NCBI GenBank assembly: GCA_964523015.1
Contig: CAZFXN010000001.1
Location: forward strand, 1-64,000
Reading direction: 5' to 3'
Origin: JAWXBT01 sp964523015
GTDB lineage: Bacteria > Bdellovibrionota_C > UBA2361 > J135
Length of the DNA: 64,000 nucleotides
The translations under genes and the position numbers were made by a program. The notes under the pieces were generated by a model that was not told where the DNA came from, searched no databases, and was given only the letters and a program-made list of their open reading frames with translations. Shown here one piece after another: positions 54,751 to 62,919 of this stretch. Positions within the stretch are counted from its first letter, which is position 1. The number at the start of each line of letters is the position of its first letter.

Positions 54751-55383
54751 ATGAATGAATCCATCAAAGAATTCTCGATCGAAACTCTAAGTCAGATCGT
54801 CCTTCTTGACACTGATTTTATCTTACTCGCAGTTTTAGTGGCTGTAGTTGTTATTCTCTACGATAGTTTTTATTACGTTTCCCGAAAGAAGCTAAAAGAG
54901 ACCGGAATTCAACCAAAAGCTGTTGCGCATTCAATAGACGGCAGTAAGAATCTACCGATTAAAAATTATATCTCAGAGATTCAAGGTTTAGCTGGACGTC
55001 CTGATGCATTAATTATTGAAAATGGGTTTATAATTCCAGTAGAGAGAAAACCATTAGCACGCAAATTACGGGATAGGTACGTGGCTCAACTCTTAGTCTA
55101 CATGCGATTAATCGAAGAGTTTGAGGGGAAGAAACCACCGTACGGTTACTTAATCCTTGGCGGTAATTGTCGGCGAATTAAAATAATGAATACCCCAAAA
55201 CGTCAAATATGGGTTCAAGGTATTATAGATGAGATGCGTGCTATTTTAGCTGGCCAAGAATCCCGACCAACACCAGAAGCACGAAAATGCTCAAAGTGCG
55301 ATGTTAAAAACCACTGCAAATTTGATGCTTCAAAAAGTAGTGATATGGCCGTACAGATAAATGCGCAGATCAATAAGAGATAG
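54751..55383 (+). CDS. Membrane Cas4-like PD-(D/E)XK nuclease, C-terminal part (split gene)
   Basis: One membrane helix (about 25-45) is followed by a Cas4/RecB-type nuclease core. GRPDALII gives the Asp, IPVERKP the E-X-K, and QLLVYMRLIEE the downstream Gln-Tyr helix. The Cys cluster KCSKCDVKNHC (about 188-198) supplies three of the four Fe-S ligands. The fourth is in the preceding ORF, only six bases upstream and in frame. The two proteins together would rebuild one enzyme. No CRISPR or cas genes are near. Confidence 0.75.
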   Translation: MNESIKEFSIETLSQIVLLDTDFILLAVLVAVVVILYDSFYYVSRKKLKETGIQPKAVAHSIDGSKNLPIKNYISEIQGLAGRPDALIIENGFIIPVERKPLARKLRDRYVAQLLVYMRLIEEFEGKKPPYGYLILGGNCRRIKIMNTPKRQIWVQGIIDEMRAILAGQESRPTPEARKCSKCDVKNHCKFDASKSSDMAVQINAQINKR

Positions 55384-55449
55384 ATAGTGTTGTGGTAGGT
55401 GGAAATCCCTTGCGGTGAACTCTCAGGGCTCTCTTTCAAAATCACAGAA

Positions 55450-55908
55450 TCATAGCTCTTTCTCTAAGATAATTCCATGGTGCTTCTCTCTAATTTTTTT
55501 GTAAACGCCCGTAATATCAAACCCTTCACGGATGTTCAGAAGTAACATGCCACGATACTTGTTCTTGGTTTGGGTTCTAATAAATTTAAATCCTTTCGCC
55601 TTAGCAATCTCGTGTTGTCTTTTCAAAAGGGATCGAGCAATGCCTTTTCTGCGAAACCCCTCCATGACTCCACCGTTCCAACTGTAGAAATACTCATTGT
55701 CCGAGTGATACTCAAAGCCAATCTTATAGGCGCATGGTTTGCCCTCGAAATATCCGACCAATATGGTCAGATTGGGGCGAGTTTCAAGCTCTCTCTTTAG
55801 AATTTCTCGACTGAGAGGCTCTTCGAAGATCTTAGCCTCAAGTTCAATGAGCAGGTTCAGGACCGACTCGGTCAATTCAGTAAACTCTTTAATTTCAAAT
55901 TTATCCAT
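55450..55908 (-). CDS. GNAT acetyltransferase
   Basis: The protein has the acetyl-CoA-binding motif GVMEGFRRKGIARSLL (about 79-94), with the R-x-x-G-x-A pattern, and a typical N-terminal strand-helix part. The ATG at 55908 is preferred over an in-frame TTG two codons upstream. The last part (GMLLLNIREGFDITG) matches the GNAT fold end. The substrate is unknown. It lies between two unrelated genes. Confidence 0.8.
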   Translation of the reverse strand: MDKFEIKEFTELTESVLNLLIELEAKIFEEPLSREILKRELETRPNLTILVGYFEGKPCAYKIGFEYHSDNEYFYSWNGGVMEGFRRKGIARSLLKRQHEIAKAKGFKFIRTQTKNKYRGMLLLNIREGFDITGVYKKIREKHHGIILEKEL

Positions 55909-55947
55909 AAGCAATAACTCTCAGGCTGACAATATCAAGGTTAGCAG

Positions 55948-57117
55948 TCAAATAGTCGAACTAACTCCTAATATTTTCAATATTCCTTTATCCCACGACA
56001 TACTTGTAATTGGACCAATCTCTTTTTCGAATGAATCACGACTAAGGCAGTATGCTCCAGAGTGTTTCATATCAGCAGCCAAAGTTTTAAATGATCCTAG
56101 GTCCTCTGGGTAAATTGTTCTAGCAGATTTAATTTCGACAAGAATCGGATCTTTGTTAGGCAACTCAACTATAAGATCTATCTCAGCTCCATCTTTAGTT
56201 CGTAGATATGAGAATTTAGCTCTTTTCTTAAAATAACTGTTTAGTCGAATGAACTCAAGTATTACATGTTGCTCAAAAGTATCTCCATATAATGAAGTAC
56301 TTTCATTTAGAGCTGATTCATTTGTTCTTAAAATTGCACGTGGCACACCGCAATCAAAAAAGTAAAACTTTGGTGCTTGAGTTTGCTGTTTTCTTATCGA
56401 CCGACTATATGCTGGTAATATCACACCAATATACGTCTCTTCTAATATTGCAAAATACTCCTTTATGGTGTCAGGAGTAACACCAACATCCCGTCCAATA
56501 CTAGAATAGTTCAATATCTTAGTATTCATTTGTGCGGCAACATCAAGAAATCTCCTAAATGGTGGCAACTGTCTTATAAGTTGCTCAGCAACAATCTCTT
56601 CCTTTAAATAAGTATCTACGTAGGAATGAAGATACTCAATCTTTAACTCCCGACTAGTTAGCTTAGTAAGACTGGGGAGCGTTCCCCAATCTAGTGCTGA
56701 CTGAAGATCAAAATCCTCTTTAAGCTCAAGATATGTTAGCGGATACAGTTCGTATAATAGCGCTCTGCCTGCAAGTAGGTTTGCATTCCCACGTTTTAAT
56801 TTTCTAGAGCTAGACCCACTAAGGATAAAGATTAAATCATTCTCTTCAATGAGCAGATGCACAACATTAAGTAAGTTAGGAACTCTTTGAACTTCATCAA
56901 TAATAATCAGTGATTTAGGAGGCGCTTTTCTGACTCTTTCAACTATCGAATCCGGTCTCTGGCTCAACGAATAATATTCATCATCATTAAGGAGATTTAC
57001 GGAGAGGTAGGCCTGCGATGCAAATCTCTCCCTTAATATCGTAGATTTTCCTACGGCACGTGCTCCAAACAGGAAAAAACTACTGTCTTTTAAGGGGGTT
57101 ATTAATCTATCTATCAT
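55948..57117 (-). CDS. AAA ATPase with DUF4143 (second copy)
   Basis: The Walker A motif GARAVGKST (about 18-26) and Walker B-like LIIIDEVQ (about 70-77) lie in the N-terminal AAA domain. The DUF4143 C-terminal domain has DGAEIDLIVE...ILVEIKSA (about 304-329), the nuclease-like EIDL/EIK signature. It is only distantly related to the copy at 35208-36425. Such genes are frequently exchanged between bacteria. Confidence 0.87.
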   Translation of the reverse strand: MIDRLITPLKDSSFFLFGARAVGKSTILRERFASQAYLSVNLLNDDEYYSLSQRPDSIVERVRKAPPKSLIIIDEVQRVPNLLNVVHLLIEENDLIFILSGSSSRKLKRGNANLLAGRALLYELYPLTYLELKEDFDLQSALDWGTLPSLTKLTSRELKIEYLHSYVDTYLKEEIVAEQLIRQLPPFRRFLDVAAQMNTKILNYSSIGRDVGVTPDTIKEYFAILEETYIGVILPAYSRSIRKQQTQAPKFYFFDCGVPRAILRTNESALNESTSLYGDTFEQHVILEFIRLNSYFKKRAKFSYLRTKDGAEIDLIVELPNKDPILVEIKSARTIYPEDLGSFKTLAADMKHSGAYCLSRDSFEKEIGPITSMSWDKGILKILGVSSTI

Positions 57118-57206
57118 ACTCGTTATTTATCGCATAAATCACGAGTGTTGTCTACATAAATTCATTCAGGATTCCATGGATGGAAAGAAGTCAACGAACT
57201 CTAAGG

Positions 57207-58487
57207 CTAAGTCCCATCATCCTCCAACACCTTATCCCCTTCTGAAACTGCAATGATAGCTGAGCCGACACTATCGCCCCAGACATTGACAGAGGTACGA
57301 ACCATATCAAGCACACGATCGACGACGACAATTAGTTGGATTCCTTCTAGTGGTAAATTAACGACTCCTAAAACCATGGTCATCATCACTAGACCTGCGC
57401 CTGGAATTCCTGCTGCGCCAATAGCTGAAAAGGTGGCGGTTATAAAGATAGCAAACTGTTGTGGGAATGTAAGATCAACTCCATACATATTAGCGATAAA
57501 GATGGCCGCGATAGCTTCATAGATAGCTGTACCATCCATATTAGCAGTAGCGCCAAGAGGGGCTACGAATCCAGCTACCTTATTTGACACTCCTGCTCTC
57601 TTCTCTAAACAGTCAATCGTTATCGGTAAAGTCATTGAGGAGGACGCAGTCGAAAATGATGTAGATATAGCTGGGAAAAGAGCCTTAAAAAGCTTCAATG
57701 GATTAACTTTAAATACTAATGCTAGGAGTGATAAGCTGATAACACCATGAAAAAACAACCCGCATAGTACAGTTACTGTGTAAGATCCGATATGAGTGCC
57801 TAATTCTACTAACCGGTCGTCATTGTAAAACTCTAAGGTCAGATTTGCTACTAAGGAAAAAATTCCAAATGGCGCAACATACATCACCTTATCAACCATC
57901 CAAATAATCGCCCCAAAGAGACAATCAACTAACTCTCTAACTGTATGAGTAACCTTATGTTGGGTATTTAAAATTGCTAATCCCAAAAAGATGGAGAAAA
58001 ATATAAGTCCTAATATATTTCCTTTAGAAGCTGCTTCGAAGATATTTTTAGGAAAGATTCCTTTTATAACTTCAGTTAATCCTCCATGTCCCGCTACCTG
58101 CGCTACCTGCCCTACTTCTGGTATAATATTAACAGCTGCAACTAGACCCCCAGATTTTCCTGGCTCTATGATATTCACTAATATGAGTCCAGTTAGTACT
58201 GCTATGGCAGTTGTAGCAGTATAATAAACGATCGCTTTTAATCCTAACCTGCCTAAGCTTTCAGTATCTCCTAGATTTAAGATTCCAGAGATCATTGAAA
58301 CTACAACCACCGGCACAATTAGCATCATGAGAAGTCGTAAAAAGATCTCTCCTAGGATTTTTATCGAAGGAACTAGCTCTGGTAGAAAAACTCCGCCCAA
58401 TGCTCCAAACAGAATTGAAAGCATCATTAGGGTGTTAAGATGTCCTTTGTAAAAGGTAAATATCTTTTGAATAAAAGATTTATGCAA
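57207..58487 (-). CDS. Dicarboxylate/amino-acid:cation symporter (SDF/DAACS family)
   Basis: This is an inner-membrane secondary transporter for glutamate, aspartate or C4-dicarboxylates driven by Na+ or H+. Family signatures are visible: a Ser-rich reentrant loop STSFSTASSSMTLP, then GATANMDGTAIYEA, then FSAIGAAGIPGAG and the final VDRVLDMVRTSVNVWGDS. A TTG start at 58487, five bases after AGGGG, reduces the overlap with the preceding gene to a few bases. It is the last gene of a four-gene minus-strand operon of otherwise unknown proteins. Confidence 0.9.
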   Translation of the reverse strand: MHKSFIQKIFTFYKGHLNTLMMLSILFGALGGVFLPELVPSIKILGEIFLRLLMMLIVPVVVVSMISGILNLGDTESLGRLGLKAIVYYTATTAIAVLTGLILVNIIEPGKSGGLVAAVNIIPEVGQVAQVAGHGGLTEVIKGIFPKNIFEAASKGNILGLIFFSIFLGLAILNTQHKVTHTVRELVDCLFGAIIWMVDKVMYVAPFGIFSLVANLTLEFYNDDRLVELGTHIGSYTVTVLCGLFFHGVISLSLLALVFKVNPLKLFKALFPAISTSFSTASSSMTLPITIDCLEKRAGVSNKVAGFVAPLGATANMDGTAIYEAIAAIFIANMYGVDLTFPQQFAIFITATFSAIGAAGIPGAGLVMMTMVLGVVNLPLEGIQLIVVVDRVLDMVRTSVNVWGDSVGSAIIAVSEGDKVLEDDGT

Positions 58488-59289
58488 AATTCCCCTGATT
58501 CGCAGCAAAGAGCGAAAGCTGTGAAGATGGAATTCCTAAGAAAAGCATAATTTCCTTTATTACCTCATGCACTTCATCAGGCCAACTTTGCGGATCAAGG
58601 ATATCAAGGTTTACGCTTAGCGGTGCAATATCTAAAGAGAGAACTTCATTTCTCTCTGGATGAGCCACATTTAAAAGTTTTGTTTTGGGCTCCCAGGCAA
58701 ATCGAGCAACAGTACCAGATGACTTCTTTACCCCTGTCTCAAAGCTTTCTGCTAAAAAATCCCTGCCACTGATTATAGTTAAATCAGGATTTGCTTGTTT
58801 TGCAAAAGTTTCTCCTACTTTGATCATTCTAGCGGCTGATAAAAATAGATTTCTTAAATTCTGCTCATTTCCAGGTAACCGAAGCCCCCCTTCAACAGTA
58901 CCGTATCTATTTTTAAGAGAGCTTCGACACAGCCAAAGAATATTTTCCCCCTCAAATGTAACATCGGAGATATTTCTAAGCTCAAAACCCTGGGCCCACC
59001 TAAATGTGGAATCTAAATCTTTAGAGGTAACATATGATGAAATGTAGTTGATCGATATCTCAGTATTCTCTGACAAATCTTCTGCTTCTTTTTTACAACC
59101 AAAGCACTCTCCAAATCTCCTCTTTAATCCACTTTCTGGAACAACTCGTCGATCACAAACTGTAAAACAACCATTGCAGGAGAGCGAAGTGACAACATGG
59201 CCAAAATCAGAGACATAACTAGCTAGCAGAGATATCAGTGGTGTTTCAGGAGAGGCCAAACTATACGGATTAAATAATGCTATCTTCAT
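58480..59289 (-). CDS. Hypothetical Cys-rich protein of the symporter operon
   Basis: The 269-residue protein starts MKIALFNPYSLASPETPLISLLASYV, similar to the first beta-alpha unit of GT-B or cobalamin-type Rossmann domains. Two Cys clusters follow (CNGCFTVC at about 39-46 and CFGCKK at about 62-67), which could hold a metal or an Fe-S cluster. No other catalytic motif is visible. The start overlaps the stop of the upstream gene by four bases (ATGA). Confidence 0.6.
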   Translation of the reverse strand: MKIALFNPYSLASPETPLISLLASYVSDFGHVVTSLSCNGCFTVCDRRVVPESGLKRRFGECFGCKKEAEDLSENTEISINYISSYVTSKDLDSTFRWAQGFELRNISDVTFEGENILWLCRSSLKNRYGTVEGGLRLPGNEQNLRNLFLSAARMIKVGETFAKQANPDLTIISGRDFLAESFETGVKKSSGTVARFAWEPKTKLLNVAHPERNEVLSLDIAPLSVNLDILDPQSWPDEVHEVIKEIMLFLGIPSSQLSLFAANQGNFA

Positions 59290-60032
59290 ATTGCCTGCAC
59301 TGAGGTAATTTTTGACGTGTTAGTATCCCTATAAATTAAATAATACGATATTGAGTCTGTCGGGAGATAATCTGTTGTGACAGAGAGAGATTTCATAAGG
59401 CCCCAGCTCATCTCTTGAGGGTATAGGTTTGTAAAAGTGGCTCCTTCTAATTTTCGCTCAACTACAGAGGCTGGTGGAACCTGTCCAAGAGGCACAATTG
59501 ATTTTACCACCTCTCCGCCTTTACTCTCTTTTATATAGATACCGGGACGAAGCTCAGACTGAGTTCCATTCACTATAACTATTGATGGAGTCACTGAAGC
59601 ATCTTTCATCAGTAAATGAGGAGTCGGTGTTGTTAATGGTGGAGTTACGTTCCCTTGTACCTCATCTTGCATGATCATTTTGCGAGGTGCAAATTTTAAA
59701 GGTCTTTCAATATTAGAAAACTCAATTACACATTGAGAGGCTGAAACATCAGACCGTGTTTGACTTGAGTAGACATCTACCTCAAGAGCAACCATATTTG
59801 TAGGATCAGCTGATTCTAACGGGAAAAGTGATGCTATTCTGACACCATCTGGATGAAATAATCGGGCCCCATCAATCGCAAGACGAGATCTTTCAACGCC
59901 ACGTCCATATACAGTAAATGCCATTTCAACTGGATATGGTGTTGCTGCTCCTGGGGTAGCTGGCAGGAAATGTACTGTGGTCTCAGCCGCACTCTCAGGA
60001 TTTGCAAAAACTAGCCAACGAACAGCCTTCAT
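59286..60032 (-). CDS. Hypothetical protein, 248 aa (symporter operon)
   Basis: The protein is beta-rich and Pro/Thr-rich, with a low-complexity segment around 140-150 (NVTPPLTTPTP). It has no signal peptide and no recognised domain. An Ig-like or tail-fibre-like fold is only a guess from composition. It begins 13 bp after the previous gene and is translationally coupled to the next. Confidence 0.6.
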   Translation of the reverse strand: MKAVRWLVFANPESAAETTVHFLPATPGAATPYPVEMAFTVYGRGVERSRLAIDGARLFHPDGVRIASLFPLESADPTNMVALEVDVYSSQTRSDVSASQCVIEFSNIERPLKFAPRKMIMQDEVQGNVTPPLTTPTPHLLMKDASVTPSIVIVNGTQSELRPGIYIKESKGGEVVKSIVPLGQVPPASVVERKLEGATFTNLYPQEMSWGLMKSLSVTTDYLPTDSISYYLIYRDTNTSKITSVQAI

Positions 60033-60045
60033 TAAGATATCCTAT

Positions 60046-60708
60046 TTAATTCACCATAATATAATTACACCCATTTTCTGTCGCATATTGTTCAAACATG
60101 CCAACTGCCAAAGCGTTCTCCGTTTTACAACGTGTCCTTACATATGAAGAGATTCTCTGCTTCATACTCAAATCTGTAATTTCATCAAATTCAGCTTCAA
60201 CGCTTATCAGTTTTGTAGTGTAAGGTTTCAGCTCATAGTTATTTTCCGGAGCTCTATTTGGAGCAATCAGTCTTACAATCGCTTCAATGGGATTTTCTGT
60301 TGGATTTGAAAGAATGAGATATGAGCTAATAGATCTTGAAAACAACTTTGGAAAGAATGCTGGCTCTAATGTTGACACCTTTCTAAGTGGTCCAGCAAAA
60401 AAAGTATTAAAGGCCGATTTAAGGCGAACACCAACCGCACATGAGTCAGGCATGGTTAACGACATTAACGAATGCCTAAATCCTAAATCAGGTAAAAGCT
60501 CCCCTATTAAATTATCAAGCTCAACTGAGAGCGCCTTGCCTGGATCGATTCCAATAGAGAGCTCCTTAAAGAGCTCTCCCTTAGGAGAATACAACTTTAA
60601 AAGGTACTCAGCTGCGCTACCTTGCTTAATGCCATCCTCATTTCCAGAGAGATGCAGTGTAGAGCTTAGGTCTCCACCACAGGGCCCCCAATAATTAAGT
60701 GTCTTCAC
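60046..60708 (-). CDS. Hypothetical protein, 220 aa (symporter operon)
   Basis: This is the first gene of the operon, with a GTG start eight bases after GGA. The protein is beta-rich and resembles the following gene product in composition (sandwich-like strands, SYLILSNPTENPIEAIVRLIAPN). It has no signal peptide and no recognised family. The operon promoter should lie in the 140 bp between it and the structured element copy C. Confidence 0.6.
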   Translation of the reverse strand: MKTLNYWGPCGGDLSSTLHLSGNEDGIKQGSAAEYLLKLYSPKGELFKELSIGIDPGKALSVELDNLIGELLPDLGFRHSLMSLTMPDSCAVGVRLKSAFNTFFAGPLRKVSTLEPAFFPKLFSRSISSYLILSNPTENPIEAIVRLIAPNRAPENNYELKPYTTKLISVEAEFDEITDLSMKQRISSYVRTRCKTENALAVGMFEQYATENGCNYIMVN

Positions 60709-61188
60709 TTAACAGTTCCATATTACTAAAAAATGTTTAAAAAAATGGTAACAGAATAACCGCGTTTGGCCTAGAGTATATTTAAGTTAGTTAAACTACT
60801 CTTATCCCCTACTACTAATTCAGAGAAATTTCATACTCTTGGAAGATCCGATATCAGTTGTAAAATGTTTGAGACAAGTACTGTATATGCCCCTTTAAGG
60901 GGCCCCCAAGCGAAGCTTGGGTGGGGAGGCTCTTTAGCACGAAGTGCAATAAGAGCCTAACATTGCTGACGCTAGCTAGCGTAGCGTCAGATTCAACATT
61001 AAGATAAACAGCAGTTGTCATAAGTAAAAAAGTAAAGCCGGTAGGCTTTTCAAGAAAGCTTTACAACAAATTCTACTTACCAAACCCACATATTTTCATC
61101 TCAATCTCTATGACAACTGATATAACTCTTTAATCAAATCGGCAACTTGCCGATAAACATAATAACGACAAGCCATTAGAAAGGTAAA
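60709..61188. other. 480-bp intergenic region
   Basis: Besides structured element copy C it contains only AT-rich sequence and one short hairpin, ATCGGCaacttGCCGAT (61137-61153), without a U-run. It separates the minus-strand symporter operon from a plus-strand small membrane protein gene. No ORF of note is seen. Confidence 0.5.
60851..61119 (+). ncRNA. Structured dispersed element, copy C
   Basis: A 5' hairpin (arms 60851-60861 and 60874-60888, with bulges) presents the loop motif AAAATGTTTGAGAC (60862-60875). The 43-nt GC-rich block (60889-60931) is identical to positions 43-1. Next are P1 GGCTCTT (60928-60934)/AAGAGCC (60951-60957), with an inner GCACgaaGTGC, and P2 CTGACGCTA (60966-60974)/TAGCGTCAG (60982-60990). 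The 11-bp closing stem P3 is CAGTTGTCATA (61012-61022)/TATGACAACTG (61109-61119), with P4 GTAAAGC (61032-61038)/GCTTTAC (61058-61064) inside. Stems P1-P4 differ in sequence from copy B but pair equally well. Confidence 0.65.
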
Positions 61189-61503
61189 ATGGTAACGATT
61201 AGTGAACCAGTAATGAAGCGGATCTATCTCACCGCTGGTGTTGCAGCGATTATTGCGCTTACTGGGATTGTGCTATTGATCACTTTGGCAGCGATATTTC
61301 CTGATAAGTTTGAGTCTTTAGGTATTACCATCTTTCATAATCGACAGACTGGCGTATTTGCTGACTGCTTCTCTGCGGCCGGCGAACATGTCCCTGCATG
61401 TAAGCTAGAGAAACAAAAAGCAAGCCAAAAGCGGAGCCTTGATGCCGCTCCAGACCCAAAAAGTATAAGAAAACCAAGGTTTACACCCTTCACATTTGAT
61501 TAG
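61189..61503 (+). CDS. Small membrane protein, 104 aa
   Basis: The ATG follows AAAGGTAA. One membrane helix (about 14-36) precedes a short extracytoplasmic part with two Cys (ADCFSAAGEHVPAC), which could form a disulfide, and a basic Lys/Arg-rich tail. No family is recognised. Confidence 0.6.
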   Translation: MVTISEPVMKRIYLTAGVAAIIALTGIVLLITLAAIFPDKFESLGITIFHNRQTGVFADCFSAAGEHVPACKLEKQKASQKRSLDAAPDPKSIRKPRFTPFTFD

Positions 61504-61541
61504 CCATTATCTCCGCTTAGTGATCAGATCATAAATTTTTT

Positions 61542-61580
61542 CTATACATTTTTGCTATCCATTTTTTCTATGCATTTTTT
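61542..61580 (+). repeat. Three 13-bp tandem repeats
   Basis: CTATNCATTTTTK occurs three times head to tail (61542-61554, 61555-61567 and 61568-61580), differing mainly at the fifth base (A, C, G). It lies about 90 bp upstream of the chorismate mutase-like gene and could be a promoter-region element or chance T-rich sequence. Confidence 0.5.
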
Positions 61581-61670
61581 CTTTGATAATGGTTTCTCTT
61601 CTTGATACTCTTTCATTTCACTAAAGAATTAAGCTAAAAAATCAAGATTGAACAATTCGAAAGAGGAATC

Positions 61671-62030
61671 ATGTTAAATTCGACGCATAAGCAATCTCTT
61701 AGATCTCTTGGAAGTCTAAGCGAGAGAATAGACCATGAGATATTAAGCCTACTCGGTGTGCGTAGAGAGGTGACAGCTCTAATTGGCGTTGTAAAAGCTG
61801 ACTCTGGCCTTCCAATAAAAAACAAAAAGAGTGAAACTCAAATCTTAAGCCGTGCCACTAAAATTGCTAAGAAACACGGACTTGATCCAAAAACGATTTC
61901 ATCAATCTATCAATCAGTTCTTAAAGATGCCTTCTTTTTACAGAAAGGGATTAAGAAAACATTAGATAGTCTTAGGACAAGCTCAGTAAAAACCCCTCGA
62001 AAAACTACCAAGAGATCTCGTCGCAGATAG
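61671..62030 (+). CDS. Chorismate mutase-like (AroQ type II) small protein
   Basis: The 119-residue helical protein has the AroQ pattern. RIDHEILSLLGVRREVTALIGVVKADSGLPI (about 19-49, written in parts as the Asp, the Arg-Glu pair and the Lys) is followed by ILSRATKIAKKHGLDPKTISSIYQSVLKD. Key Arg and Lys positions of chorismate mutases are present, but a Lys/Arg-rich tail (about 100-119) is added. It could convert chorismate to prephenate or be a non-enzymatic relative. It has a good binding site (AAGAGG) and stands alone. Confidence 0.65.
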   Translation: MLNSTHKQSLRSLGSLSERIDHEILSLLGVRREVTALIGVVKADSGLPIKNKKSETQILSRATKIAKKHGLDPKTISSIYQSVLKDAFFLQKGIKKTLDSLRTSSVKTPRKTTKRSRRR

Positions 62031-62043
62031 ATCAGGTTATCCT

Positions 62044-62889
62044 TTATTTTAGTGCGACAGGTGGCTCAACTTTTGTTGAAGCATCACTGCTTACGTGACC
62101 ATGTTTTTTACTCTTACTAATATCCCAGTTATCAATAATTTTTGGCTGAACATGTGGTCGATTGGATACATATCCCTGATCATCATCTTGCGAAGATGCA
62201 AATCTAGTTTGAAACATAGTTAAAGGAACTGAGTATTGAGCTAAATGTTTAACAGGAATCCGCTCAAGACTTGATGGCATACTGCCACCACGTAAAAGCT
62301 TTGCTACTTCATAGTTCTTAGAAACTTCAACTGACCCGCTTGAAAGAATCATTGATGAAGCTGGATCAATTAACCTGACATTTACATACACAGTCTCAGG
62401 TGAAGCGATGTAAGTCCCAGCTAAGATAGCTGCTAAGTCATGTGATTTTCGTATAGATCCAACATCTCTTGATAGAGAAAATTCTCCAGCATCTGATAAG
62501 AACCTTAGAGCGTCCCCTTGACGCAACTCAATTACATCATATCCGCGCATTACTAATTCACTGATCAACTGTTCAGCGAATATACGTCCAAATGCAGATG
62601 TAGAATATAAATCGTTAAGGTTAACCATTGTGGTTACGCCAATTGGCCCTGAGGATGTTCCACGATAGTAGTAATCAATCTGGTCAGCTATGTAAGAGGT
62701 CTTAAAGCTCCCCACTCCAAAGTTGTGTGGATTCCCCATATTAACTGGCATATAGGAGGGAACATCGTGATATCGCTTGCTGCACCCTGACATTGAGACG
62801 ATAGCCCAAATAAGGATTGTAAGACTTATCGATTGGCCCAATAATTGTATCCAATCTACTTTAGATTTAGCTTTATTTTTATCTTCCAT
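62044..62889 (-). CDS. FlgO-like outer-membrane lipoprotein
   Basis: The N-terminal hydrophobic helix ends in a lipobox-like MSGC (Cys at about 36). The domain at about 95-200 has FGRIFAEQLISELVMRGYDVIELRQG, then GEFSLSRDVGSIRKSHDLAAILAGTY and VYVNVRLIDPASSMIL. This is the FlgO (PF17680) signature. FlgO proteins support flagellar or outer-membrane functions in Vibrio and relatives. The C-terminal 70 residues are polar. It is divergent from another lipoprotein gene. Confidence 0.75.
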   Translation of the reverse strand: MEDKNKAKSKVDWIQLLGQSISLTILIWAIVSMSGCSKRYHDVPSYMPVNMGNPHNFGVGSFKTSYIADQIDYYYRGTSSGPIGVTTMVNLNDLYSTSAFGRIFAEQLISELVMRGYDVIELRQGDALRFLSDAGEFSLSRDVGSIRKSHDLAAILAGTYIASPETVYVNVRLIDPASSMILSSGSVEVSKNYEVAKLLRGGSMPSSLERIPVKHLAQYSVPLTMFQTRFASSQDDDQGYVSNRPHVQPKIIDNWDISKSKKHGHVSSDASTKVEPPVALK

Positions 62890-62919
62890 GACTAACCCTG
62901 TGATTTAATGAGGTGTTAA

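Noticed and set aside
54466..55383. cas4 of a CRISPR-Cas locus
   Set aside because: No repeats, cas1/cas2 or effector genes lie nearby. The membrane helices and split form do not fit adaptation Cas4.
1..60931. The 43-bp inverted repeats as ends of one giant transposon
   Set aside because: No transposase is associated with them, the repeat is part of a larger structured element with a third, differently placed copy, and housekeeping genes such as ispG and rsmE lie between them.
60928..61119. Structured element as an integron attC site, because GCCTAAC resembles the RYYYAAC core
   Set aside because: The matching GTTRRRY core is missing at the other end, GCC is part of the P1 stem, and no integron integrase or cassette array is present.
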